Shown here: positions 53,852-63,777 of the stretch, piece by piece
Numbering within the stretch: position 1 is the stretch's first letter
Layout of the letters: each line of letters begins with the position of its first letter
NCBI RefSeq assembly: GCF_007786475.1
Contig: NZ_VNJJ01000004.1
Coordinates: 1 to 64,000, forward strand
DNA: 64,000 nucleotides
Source: Cohnella terricola
GTDB lineage: Bacteria; Bacillota; Bacilli; Paenibacillales; Paenibacillaceae
Direction of reading: 5' to 3'
Translations under genes and position numbers: made by a program
Notes under the pieces: generated by a model
What the model was told of the DNA's origin: nothing
Seen by the model: only the letters and a program-made list of their open reading frames with translations
Databases searched by the model: none

Positions 53852-55483
53852 TTATTTACGATCCTCTTCCGGAATCAGCTTCGCGCGAAGCTCCTGCACT
53901 TCCGGGTGCTCGAGGTACTCGTCGAAAGTCATCAACCGGTCGATGACGCCATTCGGCGTAATCTCGATGATCCGGTTGGCGATCGTCTGCATGAACTGAT
54001 GGTCATGCGAAGTAAAGATGATCGGGCCATCGAAGTCGATCAAACCGTTGTTCAGCGCCGTAATGGATTCGAGGTCCAAGTGGTTCGTCGGCTCGTCGAG
54101 CAGCAGCACGTTGCCGTTCGTCAGCATCATGCGGGACAGCATGCAACGCACCTTTTCGCCCCCGGATAATACCGATGCTTTTTTCAATGCTTCGTCGCCC
54201 GAGAACAGCATACGGCCCAAGAAACCGCGGATGAACGATTCGTCCGGATCCTTCGTATACTGCCGCAGCCAGTCGACCAAGTTCAGATCTACGCCTTCGA
54301 AGTAATCCGAGTTTTCCTTAGGGAAATACGCTTTCGTCGCCGTAACGCCCCAAGTGACAGCACCTTCGTCCGGCTCCTTCTCTCCTACGAGAATCTGGAA
54401 CAGCAACGTCTTCGCATGTCCGTAAGGACCGACAAGCGCGATCTTGTCGCCTTTGTTGACGACGATATTGACGCCGTTCAACACCTTTTCTCCATCAATG
54501 GACGCCGATACGTTCTCGACCGTGACGACCTGCTTGCCGACTTCGCGCTCCGGCTTGAAGTTGATGAACGGATATTTGCGGTTCGACGGACGAATGTCAT
54601 CCAGTGAAATTTTGTCGAGTAGCTTGCGGCGGCTCGTCGCTTGCTTCGCCTTGGACTTGTTCGCCGAGAAGCGCTGGATGAACTCCTGCAGCTCCTTGAT
54701 CTTGTCTTCCTTCTTCTTGTTCTGATCGCGTACGAGCTTCAGAGCCAACTGACTCGACTCGTACCAGAAATCGTAGTTACCGACGTACATTTGGATTTTG
54801 CCGAAATCGATATCCGCGATATGCGTACAAACCTGGTTCAGGAAGTGACGGTCATGGGATACGACGATAACGGTGCCCTCGTAACGGGACAGGAACTCTT
54901 CCAGCCAGTTGATCGACTCCAGGTCCAAGTGGTTGGTAGGTTCGTCGAGCAGCAGAATGTTCGGATTGCCAAACAACGCTTGCGCGAGCAACACGCGTAC
55001 TTTCTCGTTACCACTAAGCTCCGCCATTTTCTTATCGTGCAAGTCGGTCGTGATGCCCAGTCCATTCAGCATGCCGGCGGCTTCGCTCTCCGCTTCCCAA
55101 CCGTTCATCTCCGCGAATTCGGCTTCGAGTTCTCCGGCGCGCATACCGTCTTCGTCGGAGAAATCTTCTTTCATATAAATCGCGTCTTTCTCTTTCATGA
55201 CCTTATACAAGCGCTCGTGGCCCATAATGACCGTTTCCAACACATTGAATTCATCGTACTCGAAATGGTTCTGCTTCAGGACGGCAAGACGTTCGCCGGG
55301 AGTGATGTGAACCTCTCCGGTAGAAGACTCTACTTCGCCGGATAGAATTTTCAGGAACGTGGATTTACCCGCTCCGTTCGCACCGATCAAACCATAACAG
55401 TTGCCGGGCGTAAATTTGATATTAACGTCTTCGAATAGGGGGCGTTTGCCGAAACGCAGGCTTACGCCGGATACGGTAATCAT
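53852..55483 (-). CDS. ABC-F family ATPase (YkpA/YbiT-like)
   Basis: The 543-residue protein carries two ABC domains and no membrane part. Domain 1 has GANGAGKST, an unusual signature LSGNE and LLLDEPTNHLDLES. Between domains the charged linker LVRDQNKKKEDKIKELQEF fits the ABC-F P-site tRNA interaction motif region. Domain 2 has a signature LSGGE and LLLDEPTNHLDLES, but its Walker A is degenerate (GPYGHAKT). YkpA-type proteins act at the ribosome, and a resistance role cannot be assumed. The downstream MBL-gene boundary is an ATGA overlap. Confidence 0.93.
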   Translation of the reverse strand: MITVSGVSLRFGKRPLFEDVNIKFTPGNCYGLIGANGAGKSTFLKILSGEVESSTGEVHITPGERLAVLKQNHFEYDEFNVLETVIMGHERLYKVMKEKDAIYMKEDFSDEDGMRAGELEAEFAEMNGWEAESEAAGMLNGLGITTDLHDKKMAELSGNEKVRVLLAQALFGNPNILLLDEPTNHLDLESINWLEEFLSRYEGTVIVVSHDRHFLNQVCTHIADIDFGKIQMYVGNYDFWYESSQLALKLVRDQNKKKEDKIKELQEFIQRFSANKSKAKQATSRRKLLDKISLDDIRPSNRKYPFINFKPEREVGKQVVTVENVSASIDGEKVLNGVNIVVNKGDKIALVGPYGHAKTLLFQILVGEKEPDEGAVTWGVTATKAYFPKENSDYFEGVDLNLVDWLRQYTKDPDESFIRGFLGRMLFSGDEALKKASVLSGGEKVRCMLSRMMLTNGNVLLLDEPTNHLDLESITALNNGLIDFDGPIIFTSHDHQFMQTIANRIIEITPNGVIDRLMTFDEYLEHPEVQELRAKLIPEEDRK

Positions 55484-56448
55484 GAGTCTGATCCATCCTT
55501 TGTTTCTATATTATTTACGTTCTCGAAGCGCATCGTCTCGCCATGCTGCAGCAGAAGAAGCTTCTCCTGCGGAATCCCCAGGCGAACCCGCTCCGCCTCG
55601 AGCCGTCTCAACGCTTCCGCCGGGGTATCGTCGGAAAGCTTGAACGCTCCGTAATGCATTGGTACGAAATACTTCGCCTTGACGTCCAGATAAGCCTGCA
55701 AGGCTTCTTCAGGACTCACGTGCTGAGATGACATGAACCATTCGGGATCGTACGCCCCGATCGGAAGAAGCGCGACGTCGATGTCGAACCTGCGCCCAAT
55801 CTCGCTGAAGCCTCGGAAATATCCGCTGTCCCCAGCAAAATAAATCGTCGGTCCGCGATCGATCTCCAGCACCCATCCGCCCCAATGGGACTTGTTCATA
55901 TCCCAGGGATTGCGCCGGGTCCAGTGCTGGGCGGGAACGAATGTGAACTTTACGCCATGCAATTCCGTATGCTCCCACCAGTGAAGCTCCTGGGTTTGAC
56001 GGAAACCGCGCAGGAACAGTTTCCTGCTGAGCCCGGCCGGTACGACCATCTTCTTCGGACCTCTTAATCTACGCAGCGAAGCTAGATGCAAATGATCGTA
56101 ATGCGCATGCGAGACCAGAACGACGTCGACCGACGGCATGTCCGATAATTCGATGCCGGGTGGGACCAATCTTTTCTGGAAGGCCATACGCCTTGCCCAT
56201 ACGGGATCCGTCACGATATTCAAACCCGCCATCTGAATGAGGAAAGTGGAATGGCCGATCCAAGTCACGGACGGTTCGCTGCGGTTGTGCTGCAGAAACT
56301 TCAAGTCCGGCAACACGCTCGGAACGCACTCCTCATATCCCTTGTTGCGCAGCTTACGAAACCGATTCTCACGCCAACGGTCGAATTGAACCTTGGATGC
56401 TTTGCCAGCACCCACGGAATCCAAGTTGCCGAAGCGTCTTCTAGGCAT
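55480..56448 (-). CDS. Metallo-beta-lactamase-fold hydrolase (NAPE-PLD/UlaG-like)
   Basis: The 322-residue enzyme has VTWIGHSTFLIQM, the zinc motif SHAHYDHLH, a further His in FVPAQHW, the Asp in YFAGDSGYF and the His in FVPMHYGAF. This order matches the NAPE-PLD-like subgroup, in which the first 60 residues are basic. It stops at the ATG of the ABC-F gene, so the two are coupled. The substrate is unknown; a phospholipid-type diester is possible by family. Confidence 0.88.
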   Translation of the reverse strand: MPRRRFGNLDSVGAGKASKVQFDRWRENRFRKLRNKGYEECVPSVLPDLKFLQHNRSEPSVTWIGHSTFLIQMAGLNIVTDPVWARRMAFQKRLVPPGIELSDMPSVDVVLVSHAHYDHLHLASLRRLRGPKKMVVPAGLSRKLFLRGFRQTQELHWWEHTELHGVKFTFVPAQHWTRRNPWDMNKSHWGGWVLEIDRGPTIYFAGDSGYFRGFSEIGRRFDIDVALLPIGAYDPEWFMSSQHVSPEEALQAYLDVKAKYFVPMHYGAFKLSDDTPAEALRRLEAERVRLGIPQEKLLLLQHGETMRFENVNNIETKDGSDS

Positions 56449-56647
56449 GAAATCCCTCCGATGATGTGCTCATGTATACTATATCAGGAAACATCGAAAT
56501 GTACCAAGGTTGGGCGTAAAAAAAGCCCTCAGGGTTCGAATAACCGCATGAGCCCTTTGATTCTGAGCGAGACACAGCAGGATCTTTGGCATTTTGAACG
56601 CGATTGCGGTATTGTGGTGATAGGAAAAAGAAAGCGAGGGCTGTTCC

Positions 56648-57790
56648 ATGAAATTGTTATCCATAGAGCCGACCCCGAGTCCGAATACGATGAAGCTTAA
56701 CGTGGACGAACGGCTCGATCCCGGCGTTCAGTTGAATTATGACAAAGATTCGAAGTCGGCGCCTTCTCTGATCGCGAAGCTGCTTGAAGTTCCTGGGGTT
56801 AAAGGCATTTTCCATACAGCGGATTTTCTTGCGCTTGACCGTAGAGGCAATGCCGATTGGGCCGCGATCCTCGACGGGATCAAGGAAGTGTTCGGGATCG
56901 CCGCCGAAGGCTCGCTATCCGCCTCCATGTCTGATGCGGCGGGCTTCGGCGAAGCCCATGTCCGCGTGCAAATGTATCGCGGAATTCCGATTCAGATTCG
57001 GGTGCGCAGCGGCGGACAGGAGTTCAGAGCGGCAATGCCCGAAAGGTTCTCACAAGCCGTCACCGAGGCGGCGGGCGCGACGATGATCCGCGAGCGCATG
57101 CTCGAGGATCTGGGCGTACGCTATGGCGATCCGCAAGAAGTATTAGACGAGATTAGCCGGGAGCTTGACGCGGCTTATTCCGATGCGAGGATACGCGATT
57201 TGATCGAGCAAGCCAAAGCGGCCGGTCCCGAAGCGGCTCCTCCGGCACCGCCAGCGCCGTTAGACGGCGCGACAGTAATGAAGGCGCTGGAGTCGCAGGA
57301 TTGGCGGGAGCGCTACGCGGCGCTCGAGCGGCTGAAGCCGACGCCGGAGGATTTGCCTGTCGTCGCCCGTGCGATTAAGGACAGCCAGATGTCGGTTCGG
57401 CGACTGGCGGTTGTGTATCTGGGTGACCTGAGGACGGCGGAATCTTTCCCTTATTTGTTCGAGGCGCTTAAGGATTCGTCGGGCTCCGTTCGCCGTACGG
57501 CGGGGGACACGCTGTCGGACATCGGAGATCCAATCGCGATCGCGCCGATGATCGAAGCGTTGGAGGATTCCAACAAGCTCGTGCGTTGGCGCGCTGCCCG
57601 GTTCCTGTATGAAGCCGGGGATGAGACGGCTTTGGAGGCGCTGCGCCGAACGACTACGAGCGAGACGGAATTCGAGGTTCGGCTTCAAGCCGAGATGGCG
57701 GTCGCCCGAATCGAGCGCGGTGAAGAAGCCGCCGGCTCCGTCTGGCAGCAGATGACGCGCATGCGGGAGCAGGAGCAAAGTAAAGATTAA
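56648..57790 (+). CDS. CvfC/YpgR-like protein: Nfu N-terminal domain plus HEAT repeats
   Basis: The 380-residue protein starts with an Nfu-N domain (LLSIEPTPSPNTMKLNVDER, then VPGVKGIFHTADFLAL). A middle domain with MYRGIPIQIRVRSGGQEFR follows, and three or four HEAT repeats begin at about residue 210 (WRERYAALERLKPTPEDLPV, SVRRLAVVYLGDLR, SVRRTAGDTLSDIGDP, VRWRAARFLYEAGDE). The family is called conserved virulence factor C in staphylococci and YpgR in B. subtilis. A role in iron-sulfur handling is suggested only by the Nfu-N domain. There are no conserved CxxC cysteines. Confidence 0.85.
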   Translation: MKLLSIEPTPSPNTMKLNVDERLDPGVQLNYDKDSKSAPSLIAKLLEVPGVKGIFHTADFLALDRRGNADWAAILDGIKEVFGIAAEGSLSASMSDAAGFGEAHVRVQMYRGIPIQIRVRSGGQEFRAAMPERFSQAVTEAAGATMIRERMLEDLGVRYGDPQEVLDEISRELDAAYSDARIRDLIEQAKAAGPEAAPPAPPAPLDGATVMKALESQDWRERYAALERLKPTPEDLPVVARAIKDSQMSVRRLAVVYLGDLRTAESFPYLFEALKDSSGSVRRTAGDTLSDIGDPIAIAPMIEALEDSNKLVRWRAARFLYEAGDETALEALRRTTTSETEFEVRLQAEMAVARIERGEEAAGSVWQQMTRMREQEQSKD

Positions 57791-57794
57791 TACG

Positions 57795-57824
57795 GAAAGA
57801 GGGACGGCGATGCCGTCCCTCTTT
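57795..57824. terminator. Bidirectional terminator
   Basis: AAAGAGGGACGGC and GCCGTCCCTCTTT form a perfect 13-bp stem with a four-base loop between the converging genes. Confidence 0.92.
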
Positions 57825-57826
57825 CA

Positions 57827-58480
57827 TCAGAACAAAGCCTGAAGTCGAACGATCGCCTGAGCTCGATCGACGACGCCTAGCTTACCGTACAAGTTGCTGA
57901 TATAGTTCCGAACCGTACCTTCCGTGATGTGCAGCGCCTCGGCGATCTCCCGGTTGTTCATTCCTCTGATGATAAGCCGCGCGAGCTCGTCTTCCCGCTC
58001 GGTCAGTTTCACCCATTCCGCTCCGCCTTGGCGCCGCTGCTCGGAATCCTCGGTCAATTGAGCCAATCTCGCCGCCAGCTTGGCTGCCACGGCAGTTGGC
58101 AGCACAAACTGCCCGTTCGCCGTGTCGCGAATCGAATCGATCATTTTATCCCCCTCCGCATCCTTAAGCATATAGCCATCAGCGCCATAAGCCAGAGCAT
58201 TGACGATATAGTCGGTATCGATGAAGGTCGTCAGAATGAGGATTCGCGTCTCCGGACAATCGGCCTTGATTCTTTTGAGCGCGGCAATGCCGTCCATTAC
58301 GGGCATTTGGATATCCAGCAGGACGAGCGTCGGCCGCAGCTCGAACGTCAGCGCGACGGCCTCCTCTCCGTTCTTGGCCAGTCCGACGACTTCCATGTCG
58401 TCTTCGAGGTCCAGGATCGTTCTCAGACCCTCTCTTGTCAGCATTTGATCGTCGGCGATGACCAGTTTGATTGTTTTCAT
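57827..58480 (-). CDS. NarL/FixJ-type response regulator
   Basis: The 217-residue protein has a receiver domain with acidic pocket (LVIADDQ), phosphorylation Asp in LVLLDIQMPVMDG (residue about 56), the Thr in ILTTF and Lys in YMLKDAEG. A LuxR-type helix-turn-helix follows at about 150-213 (LTEREDELARLIIRGMNNRE). The start overlaps the stop of the sensor kinase gene as ATGA, so the two form a two-component pair. Confidence 0.94.
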   Translation of the reverse strand: MKTIKLVIADDQMLTREGLRTILDLEDDMEVVGLAKNGEEAVALTFELRPTLVLLDIQMPVMDGIAALKRIKADCPETRILILTTFIDTDYIVNALAYGADGYMLKDAEGDKMIDSIRDTANGQFVLPTAVAAKLAARLAQLTEDSEQRRQGGAEWVKLTEREDELARLIIRGMNNREIAEALHITEGTVRNYISNLYGKLGVVDRAQAIVRLQALF

Positions 58481-61400
58481 TGATTATCCTCCGTTCGTAA
58501 CGCCGAATAAGGCAGTTCGATCAGCAGACGGAAGCCCTCGCCGCTCCCCGACTCGACGGACAGCGAACCTCCTAGCTGCTCGACTCTGTCTCTCATCGCC
58601 TTTAAACCGAATCCCGGAACAATCTTATCCGTTCCCTTGCCGTAATTGTCTAGTCGGAACCGAATGATCTGGCCGACGTCGCGCAAGCCGAACCGAAACT
58701 CCGTGCTGGAGCCGTGACGGATGCCGTTCGTCAGCCCCTCTTGAAGGGCATGATAAATTGTCTTTCGATGTGCGGCGGAAAGCTCCGGTATCGGATCGAT
58801 ATCCGCCCTGATCGAGACCCCTGCGTTGCGCTCCGTTTCCTCTATTAATTGCCGAATCTGCGCTTCGAGATCCGCGTATTTATCCTGCTTCAACATGTGC
58901 ACCGAACCGCGAATTTCATTCAAGCTATGCCTGACCAGATCTTGAGCTTCCTTCAAGCGATTGACGGCCTCATCGGCATCCTTGAGAAGAAGCCTTTTCC
59001 CTGCTTCGATCTGAATGACCGTCGAAGTCAGCGTATGACCGACGATGTCGTGGATTTCCTGGGCGATCCGGTTCCTTTCCTCATAGACCGAAGCTTCGGC
59101 TAATGCGGCCGATGTCTCGAGCATCGCTCGCTCCAGACTGCGGGTACGCTCCTCCACCTGTTTCTCCAGATTGTTTCTCAGCTCCCGAATCCCCGTGAAC
59201 AGCTTCGCGTTGGCGATCGAGATCGCGCACTGGGAAGCAAGCAGTTTTACGTGTTCTAGCCGCTGCGGAGTAAAAACGTTAGGCGATAACTTATTCTCTA
59301 GATAGAGCAGGCTGATCATTTTATTCTGATGCCAAATCGGCAGGCAGAGGACGGAGCGTACACCTTTATTGCTAATATAAGGGTTTCTCGCGAACATCCC
59401 TTCCCGGGCCGCGTCGTGAAGAATGACCGTCTCCCCAGTGCGAGCCGCGTAAACGACCACGGCCGCGGGCATCTCGTCGTGCTGTTCGACAGGAACCGAA
59501 TCGACCGGAACCGGCGCGATCCGCAAATCCTCTAGCGTACCGTAAGCTTCCACGACCCAACTGCCTTCATAATCGAACAAAAGCGCGCCGAATTCCGCAC
59601 CCGAATTGTGCAGCATAATCCGCATGAGCCTGTTCAGCAGACTGTCCATCTCCATCTCACCCGATATCGCTTGAACGGACTGAACGACGGATAAATAATC
59701 GATCCGATCGAGCCCCGTTTCCGGCTTGAGCTTTAGCAAAGTCGCATATTTTTTTTCCATCTGTTCGATCTTGAGGTAAGCTCCCCATTGCTGATAGGTC
59801 TCGTACGCCTGGGTTAAATACACTTTAGCCTGATGCGATTTGCCTTGACTTAGCCCGTGCTTGCCGCAGCATTCCGCGGCGATGGCCAGATCGTGAATAT
59901 GGCCGCTTGCTTCGGCGGCCTCGATCGACTTCGCGTACAATTCCTCCGCCCGCCGGTGTTTCCCCTTCAGCCGCGCTATCTCCGCATCGATCAAAAACAG
60001 CTTGTGTAAATAGTTTTCCGGACACCTTCTCGCGTACTTCCTCATCCGGTTTCTGCGCGTACGGATCGCGGACCAGCGTTCGCCGCGTTCCTCGGCGGGC
60101 AGCGTCTCATAGCGTTGCAGCCAGACAAGAGCCTCGTATGTATCAAGCAAGGCATTCTCGGCCTTGTCTTTCCTCCGTTCGGTAAGATCAGCCACTTTCT
60201 TCAACGCCTCTTCCGCTTTCGCGTAGTCTTCGAAAATATAGCCGTATATGTAGTCGCAGACGGAAGACAGCTCTTCCAAATGCGCGCTCCCGGCCGTATA
60301 ATTCTCCTGCTCGACTTCTTCGATCGGATAGAGGTCTCCCGGTGCCCGATACCCGGACAAACGCACCAGCATCGCCGCGAACATCGTCGCTTCCTTCCAG
60401 ATCACATCGTTTTTGTGTCGTCTGAATTCACCAGCATGTTCAAGGAGACGCTCGTAGACCGCGGGGATCGGACAGCCGAGGTTGAATCGCGTGACGCAGT
60501 CGATAAGAACGCTTTGATTGCCCTGCCAGATATCGCCCGATTCGAGTCCAACTTTGCCGGAGTAACGTGAAAATACGTCCAGCATCTCCCGGTCGTATTT
60601 GCGCCAACTGTCGGAGCAGATCTGGAAAACGCTCAATGTCTTGACGAGCAACAGCGGATAAGGCTTAGATAACTCCCAGGCTAAAATTCCCCAACGATAT
60701 GTCTCTTCCATCCGATGAAAGACGCTGTATTGGATCAGCGCATAACCTATAAATCCAATGCAGGATTCCGGAGCCCTTCCCCGCTCGAGCGTTAATTCGA
60801 CCATTGTGAGCGTATAAGCCAGCCACCCATTCTTATCCTCTTGAAATAAAGCTCCCGTTCCTAAGTCAAGCGTTTTCATGGCAATCTTGCTCGTCTCGTC
60901 CGTCATCGGGGGCAACTTGGCAATCGTATCACCGGAATGCCTTCTCAGCTTTCGCCGGACCCTTAGCATTTGCCGGATCAGCCGTGAACGGCCGAGCCTG
61001 GCGGGGATGTCCACGTTCAGGAGCGCCAGCGTTCTTCTCGCCAGCTCGATCACTTCGCCGCGATTATCCAAGCTGGCCTCCAACTGTATCATTAGATTAT
61101 AAATAACGGCTTGATCTAATTTGTTTTTTGCTTTCCCGAGCAGCAACCCCATCCTCGTCTTGGCTTCATCGAAATGCAAGCAGAGGTACTCTAACTCGGC
61201 GCGTTCCCGATAAACCAGGAACATCAATTCGTAATCCTCGTCCCAAGAAGCTTCGGCCAACATGTCCATCGCACGGGCGATATAGCCGAGCGCCGTCTCG
61301 TATGCAGTGGATTGCTTCGCTTTTAAACCCGCGCGCAGGTTCAAATTCGCCAATTCTCTTCGTTCCCGTTCTTCAACGAATTTCTCGGCCGCCCGGTTCA

Positions 61401-63594
61401 GATGATGTACCGCTCCAAAATCATCGAAGTCGGCCGCTTCGTTAAAGTTGCGGAGTTTCTCCATTCCGATGCGGTAATGAAGTCCGATCCGCTCTTCCTC
61501 CGAGACGAATTCGTATGCGGCCTGTTGAATGCGGTCATGCTGGAAGCGAAAAACGCCTCGATCCCGATTGTCTGCTTGAAGCAGACCTTCGCGAACGGCG
61601 GTATCGAGCGCTTCGGCAAATGCCCCCTCATCAAGTCCGACAAGCGACTTTAGTTGCTCAGTTCCAAAAGTATTGCCAAGAAACGCCGCGCGGCTCAGCG
61701 TTCGGATTAAAGTTCCGGGCAGATGTGCGAGTTTCTTCGCCAAATAGGACGCCGCGTCTTCGGCAACGCTCATCTCCAAAATGCGCGACGTATCCCAGAT
61801 CCACCTTCCGGCGTCTTCGTCGAACTGTACCGCCCGAGAATCCAACAAATCTTGCAAAAACCGCTTTAGAAAAAACGGATTCCCAGCCGTCTTCCTAAGC
61901 AGCATGGACGCCAATTCGCCGTAAATTTCCCGTTCGCCCCTCAGCGCGTCATACAGTAACGCTTCCGTTTCCCGTTCGCCGAGAGCTTCGAGCCGAATGC
62001 TGGTCCAGCCCGCCTTTCTCACGGCAAGCCGTTCTCGCAGTTGCGGTAAAGCTATTCCCGCAGACAGCTCCTCGTCCCGATAAGCCAGTACGATAAGCGC
62101 ATGTTTCGTTTCCCGATCTTCCAAGAAATCGGCAAGATAATGCAATGATTCTTCGTCTGCCCACTGGAGGTCGTCCAGGAACAGCACGAGCGGCCGATCC
62201 CTCCAAGCGAAAACCTGAAGAAACCGGCTTAATATCAAATGAAATCGGCGCTTCGCCTCGACCGGCGGCAGCGAAGGCACCTCGGGTTGAGGTCCGATCA
62301 GAAGCTCAAGCCGAGGGACGCGTTCGATGAGCAATCGCCCGTACCCTTCCAACACCTTCAACATACGGAGCTTCCAAACCTCGATCTCCAGCGTGCTTGC
62401 CGTCAACAGTTCGCTCGTAAGTTCCTCGATAACTTGAATCCACGCTCCGTACGGCAGGGCATTGCGGTTGGAATCGAACTTCCCCGTCGCTAATTTCCCG
62501 GCAACGTGGATGATTTCCTTCAGTGTCTCCCGAACGAAAAACGTTTTGCCGATTCCGCCTACGCCTTGAATCTCGAACATTTCCGTCGCGCCCGATCTCG
62601 CCCGGTCCAATGCCTGATACAGTTGCTCCCGTTCGGCGATTCGCCCATATAATTCCGTCGGAAAACGAAACCGGCGAGGAACGTCCCTTTCGCCCGGCTC
62701 GAACCCGGGCGCTTCCCCGGTCCCTTCGATTCCGGCCAGAAAGTTCTCCAGATCAAGCTTAAGCCCGTAAACGCTCATGTATCTGGATTCCGGCGACTTC
62801 TCCAGGCACTTTCCGATGATGCGGGACAACGTTTCCGGAATACCCGGAAATTCGCGATGAAGCAGTTGAGGAGCGACAGCGAGATGGCGGTACACAATGT
62901 CCGATTCGCGCTCTCTCTGGAATGGCAGACTTCCTGAGATCCATTCGTAGAGCGTCATTCCGAGAGAGTACAGATCCGAACGGTAATCGGGTTCATTACC
63001 CGTTCTTCCCGTCTGCTCCGGCGACAGGTAAGGCTGCAGCGAACGCGGACAATCGATGAATGGGACGTAAGCGTCAGTCTCCCGATCGTTCGAACTATTG
63101 CGAATATCGGCAAACTTGGCTTCGCCGGTCTCGACGTTTACCCACAAATACGATGGAGAAATTCCGAGCAAGACCAGGTCCTCCCGGTGCAGACGCATCA
63201 GGCTGTCGGCTGCGGATACGGCTACTCGCACGAGATCCGCGAGCGGGAGCGACGGATCCCGCGACGGAACAAGAGCATTCATCAGATCGCCGCCGATGTC
63301 TTTTAATAGAACGACCGGCCGATCAGCGACCTCTTCTATTCCGAGCGCTTCAAGCGCACCTTGGCTGCCGATCCGCTTCAATCTCTCATATTCGTCTCGA
63401 AGAGACTGGGCAGTCTTTCCATCCGGGTAAGGATCGCGCGTCGTTTTGGCGATGACGCTCGAGCCCTCCTTGTCGCTCCACAATCGATAGAATACGCAGT
63501 CTTCAAGACTTCCAAGCTGCTCAATCGTAGAATACCCATGTAATTTCAAATTTCCATCGCGCTCCCAGGCATAATCGATAAAGTGCTCGCTCAT
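58477..63594 (-). CDS. Giant sensor kinase: degenerate protein-kinase-like domain, AAA ATPase, TPR-like, GAF and histidine kinase
   Basis: The 1705-residue protein has a protein-kinase-like region (about 20-290), an AAA/STAND ATPase with Walker A GVGGIGKTFF (about 348) and Walker B LVLFLDDLQWAD (about 471), and a long helical TPR-like middle (about 650-1290). A GAF domain (about 1318-1470) and a HisKA-3 histidine kinase with phosphoacceptor His in AQEIHDIVGHT (about 1511) and a GHKL ATPase end the protein. This layout is known in cyanobacteria and Paenibacillaceae. The kinase domain keeps the ATP-lysine (SSVIAKTT) and the YLSPEQTG loop. However, HRD-loop residues (LVLLGISPSYLWVN) and DFG (FADIR) are lost, so it is probably a pseudokinase. 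Soluble, no membrane helix. Paired with the NarL-type regulator. Confidence 0.92.
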   Translation of the reverse strand: MSEHFIDYAWERDGNLKLHGYSTIEQLGSLEDCVFYRLWSDKEGSSVIAKTTRDPYPDGKTAQSLRDEYERLKRIGSQGALEALGIEEVADRPVVLLKDIGGDLMNALVPSRDPSLPLADLVRVAVSAADSLMRLHREDLVLLGISPSYLWVNVETGEAKFADIRNSSNDRETDAYVPFIDCPRSLQPYLSPEQTGRTGNEPDYRSDLYSLGMTLYEWISGSLPFQRERESDIVYRHLAVAPQLLHREFPGIPETLSRIIGKCLEKSPESRYMSVYGLKLDLENFLAGIEGTGEAPGFEPGERDVPRRFRFPTELYGRIAEREQLYQALDRARSGATEMFEIQGVGGIGKTFFVRETLKEIIHVAGKLATGKFDSNRNALPYGAWIQVIEELTSELLTASTLEIEVWKLRMLKVLEGYGRLLIERVPRLELLIGPQPEVPSLPPVEAKRRFHLILSRFLQVFAWRDRPLVLFLDDLQWADEESLHYLADFLEDRETKHALIVLAYRDEELSAGIALPQLRERLAVRKAGWTSIRLEALGERETEALLYDALRGEREIYGELASMLLRKTAGNPFFLKRFLQDLLDSRAVQFDEDAGRWIWDTSRILEMSVAEDAASYLAKKLAHLPGTLIRTLSRAAFLGNTFGTEQLKSLVGLDEGAFAEALDTAVREGLLQADNRDRGVFRFQHDRIQQAAYEFVSEEERIGLHYRIGMEKLRNFNEAADFDDFGAVHHLNRAAEKFVEERERRELANLNLRAGLKAKQSTAYETALGYIARAMDMLAEASWDEDYELMFLVYRERAELEYLCLHFDEAKTRMGLLLGKAKNKLDQAVIYNLMIQLEASLDNRGEVIELARRTLALLNVDIPARLGRSRLIRQMLRVRRKLRRHSGDTIAKLPPMTDETSKIAMKTLDLGTGALFQEDKNGWLAYTLTMVELTLERGRAPESCIGFIGYALIQYSVFHRMEETYRWGILAWELSKPYPLLLVKTLSVFQICSDSWRKYDREMLDVFSRYSGKVGLESGDIWQGNQSVLIDCVTRFNLGCPIPAVYERLLEHAGEFRRHKNDVIWKEATMFAAMLVRLSGYRAPGDLYPIEEVEQENYTAGSAHLEELSSVCDYIYGYIFEDYAKAEEALKKVADLTERRKDKAENALLDTYEALVWLQRYETLPAEERGERWSAIRTRRNRMRKYARRCPENYLHKLFLIDAEIARLKGKHRRAEELYAKSIEAAEASGHIHDLAIAAECCGKHGLSQGKSHQAKVYLTQAYETYQQWGAYLKIEQMEKKYATLLKLKPETGLDRIDYLSVVQSVQAISGEMEMDSLLNRLMRIMLHNSGAEFGALLFDYEGSWVVEAYGTLEDLRIAPVPVDSVPVEQHDEMPAAVVVYAARTGETVILHDAAREGMFARNPYISNKGVRSVLCLPIWHQNKMISLLYLENKLSPNVFTPQRLEHVKLLASQCAISIANAKLFTGIRELRNNLEKQVEERTRSLERAMLETSAALAEASVYEERNRIAQEIHDIVGHTLTSTVIQIEAGKRLLLKDADEAVNRLKEAQDLVRHSLNEIRGSVHMLKQDKYADLEAQIRQLIEETERNAGVSIRADIDPIPELSAAHRKTIYHALQEGLTNGIRHGSSTEFRFGLRDVGQIIRFRLDNYGKGTDKIVPGFGLKAMRDRVEQLGGSLSVESGSGEGFRLLIELPYSALRTEDNQ

Positions 63595-63717
63595 CTCTTG
63601 ACTCCTTTCTCCATCCTGTCGGGTGCCGTTCTCTTTCTCGCAACTCGCATATCATTTATCGTAGCAGACCCATCGACAAGATTAAACATAAGTCTAAGAA
63701 AATTCCGTAAGCGTAAC

Positions 63718-63775
63718 GAGGTTATCCTTCCGGCCGCTTGACGGTTGCCGGAAAGATAACCTCGATTGTTTTGCA
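63718..63775. terminator. Long stem-loop between the SLH gene and the sensor kinase
   Basis: CGAGGTTATC-TTTCCGG and CCGGAAGGATAACCTCG pair over 17 bases with one mismatch around a 14-base loop. The plus-strand side is followed by ATTGTTTTGC. The minus-strand gene that ends at 63778 probably terminates here, though its T-run is poor. Confidence 0.7.
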
Positions 63776-63777
63776 TT

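Noticed and set aside
54641-55345. 234-codon plus-strand frame opposite the ABC-F gene
   Set aside because: Shadow of a conserved ATPase gene.
56515-56565. Intrinsic terminator in the gap before the CvfC-like gene
   Set aside because: The candidate arms (AGCCCTCA, TGAGCCCT) do not pair well, and it would lie upstream of both flanking genes.
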